The position numbers were made by a program, and so were the translations under genes. From positions 682,001-746,000 of the forward strand of contig NZ_JAMZCY010000004.1 in NCBI RefSeq assembly GCF_024519285.1: 64,000 bases of DNA, written 5' to 3'. Under the pieces are notes generated by a model that was not told the DNA's origin, did no database searches, and saw only the letters and a program-made list of their open reading frames with translations. Below, in pieces: positions 63,167-64,000 of the stretch (positions are counted from its first letter, which is position 1; the number at the start of each line of letters is the position of its first letter). Source of the stretch: Cohnella sp. WQ 127256 (GTDB lineage: Bacteria > Bacillota > Bacilli > Paenibacillales > Paenibacillaceae).

Positions 63167-64000
63167 TTATTCTCCGTAAATTGCAGCTACTTGATTCGTC
63201 TGCTCACGATTACGACCAACTGAGAAGATCGCGATTGGAATTCCAGTAAGCTCAGTAATCCTCTTAACGAAGTTCTGAGTTGTTTCCGGCAAGTCACTTA
63301 ACGTCTTAGCTCCGGAAATATCCTCACTCCAGCCTGGAAGCTCCTCGTACACCGCTTCACATTCTTCCAGCAGCTTGAGGTTAGCAGGATAATGCTCCAT
63401 AAGCTCGTCACGGAACTTGTATGCCGTACAAATCTTAACGGTCTCAAGTCCTGTCAGAACATCAAGGGAGTTCAATGACAATCCTGTAATCCCGCTCACG
63501 CGACGGGCATGACGTACAACAACCGTATCGAACCAACCTACACGACGTGGGCGTCCAGTAACTGTACCGTACTCATGGCCTTTATCGCGAATCCATTGAC
63601 CAAGATCATTGTTAAGCTCAGTAGGGAATGGACCATCGCCTACACGAGTCGTATACGCTTTGGCTACGCCAATAACCTCTTTAATTTTCGATGGGCCAAC
63701 ACCAGATCCGATGCAAACACCACCTGCAGAAGGGTTAGAGCTCGTTACGTAAGGATAAGTTCCTTGGTCGATATCGAGCATAACGCCTTGAGCACCCTCG
63801 AACAATACCTTCTTACCTGCATCGATTGCATCATTCAGGATTACGGAAGTATCAGTTACGAACGGACGAAGCAGCTCTGCCAATGCCAAGTAATCCTTAA
63901 TAATGCTGTCTGCATCTAAAGGGTCTCCATTGTACATCTGCGTAATGACTTGGTTCTTATCCGCAATAATACTGCGAGCCTTCTCTTCGAACGCTTCTGG
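63167..64000 (-). CDS. purA: Adenylosuccinate synthetase, 3' part (runs off the window)
   Basis: About 278 C-terminal codons lie in the window; the 5' part is beyond 64000. Motifs seen: [17 protein letters not shown] and R-P-R-R-V-G-W-F-D, all typical of PurA, which makes adenylosuccinate from IMP, Asp and GTP. Its neighbourhood with walRK is conserved in Firmicutes. Confidence 0.97.
   Translation of the reverse strand, partial: PEAFEEKARSIIADKNQVITQMYNGDPLDADSIIKDYLALAELLRPFVTDTSVILNDAIDAGKKVLFEGAQGVMLDIDQGTYPYVTSSNPSAGGVCIGSGVGPSKIKEVIGVAKAYTTRVGDGPFPTELNNDLGQWIRDKGHEYGTVTGRPRRVGWFDTVVVRHARRVSGITGLSLNSLDVLTGLETVKICTAYKFRDELMEHYPANLKLLEECEAVYEELPGWSEDISGAKTLSDLPETTQNFVKRITELTGIPIAIFSVGRNREQTNQVAAIYGE

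Overview
The window looks like a chromosomal segment of a Paenibacillaceae bacterium (Paenibacillus or Cohnella type). The evidence is the walR-walK-yycH-yycI-yycJ-htrA block with purA, yyzF and rlmH, S-layer-homology (SLH) surface proteins, a YesM/YesN-type two-component system, and Firmicute ribosome-binding sites and terminators. Most genes lie on the minus strand.

Region 1 (1-9.4 kb) is accessory DNA attached to the 3' end of rlmH and is the most striking part. The last 18 bases of rlmH (codons E-P-Y-H-K-stop) recur four more times to its left, at 5349, 3639, 591 and 428, always in the same orientation. The intervals between copies carry their own terminal inverted repeats. This is the architecture of a tandem array of staphylococcal SCC elements, which also insert in the last codons of rlmH (orfX). 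The cargo is an SLH protein with seven propeller-like repeats, a truncated SLH protein with a Pro-Thr tract, a DJ-1/PfpI protein with a WYL regulator, and the decayed C-terminal part of what looks like a large serine recombinase. The PfpI/WYL pair is additionally flanked by its own 25-bp direct repeat.

Region 2 (9.4-21.1 kb) holds rlmH, ywbE, a YhgE/Pip-like membrane protein with a divergent TetR regulator and a clear operator, a CHASE-like/GGDEF/EAL protein, two blocks of 51-bp repeats, a DEAD-box helicase with a long Gly/Arg/Ser tail, a three-gene SPFH/zinc-ribbon membrane operon and a small DUF1540 protein.

Region 3 (21.2-40.5 kb) is a carbohydrate locus: gluconokinase, a binding protein with two permeases (no ATPase, as usual for systems sharing MsmX), a YesN/YesM pair, a GH106-like glycoside hydrolase, an AraC regulator, and an operon of D-2-hydroxyacid dehydrogenase, zinc dehydrogenase and GH78 alpha-L-rhamnosidase, followed by a second rhamnosidase-like gene. 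A 39-bp two-part motif is shared by the transporter promoter and the dehydrogenase/rhamnosidase promoter and probably defines a regulon.

Region 4 (40.5-49.0 kb) carries potABCD for polyamine uptake and a BmrC/BmrD-like heterodimeric multidrug exporter. The exporter is preceded by a 29-codon leader peptide and two tandem intrinsic terminators, so it is very likely controlled by translation-coupled attenuation.

Region 5 (49.1-64 kb) is the conserved core block: yyzF, htrA-like protease, yycJ, yycI, yycH, walK, walR, an M23/LysM/G5 cell-wall peptidase, a small membrane protein, an RND efflux pump and the 3' part of purA. Intergenic 51-bp-period repeats recur at 14.8-15.4, 44.5 and 62.9 kb, and a separate dispersed repeat recurs at 14.7, 17.5, 20.7 and 62.7 kb. 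I saw no rRNA, tRNA or CRISPR array.
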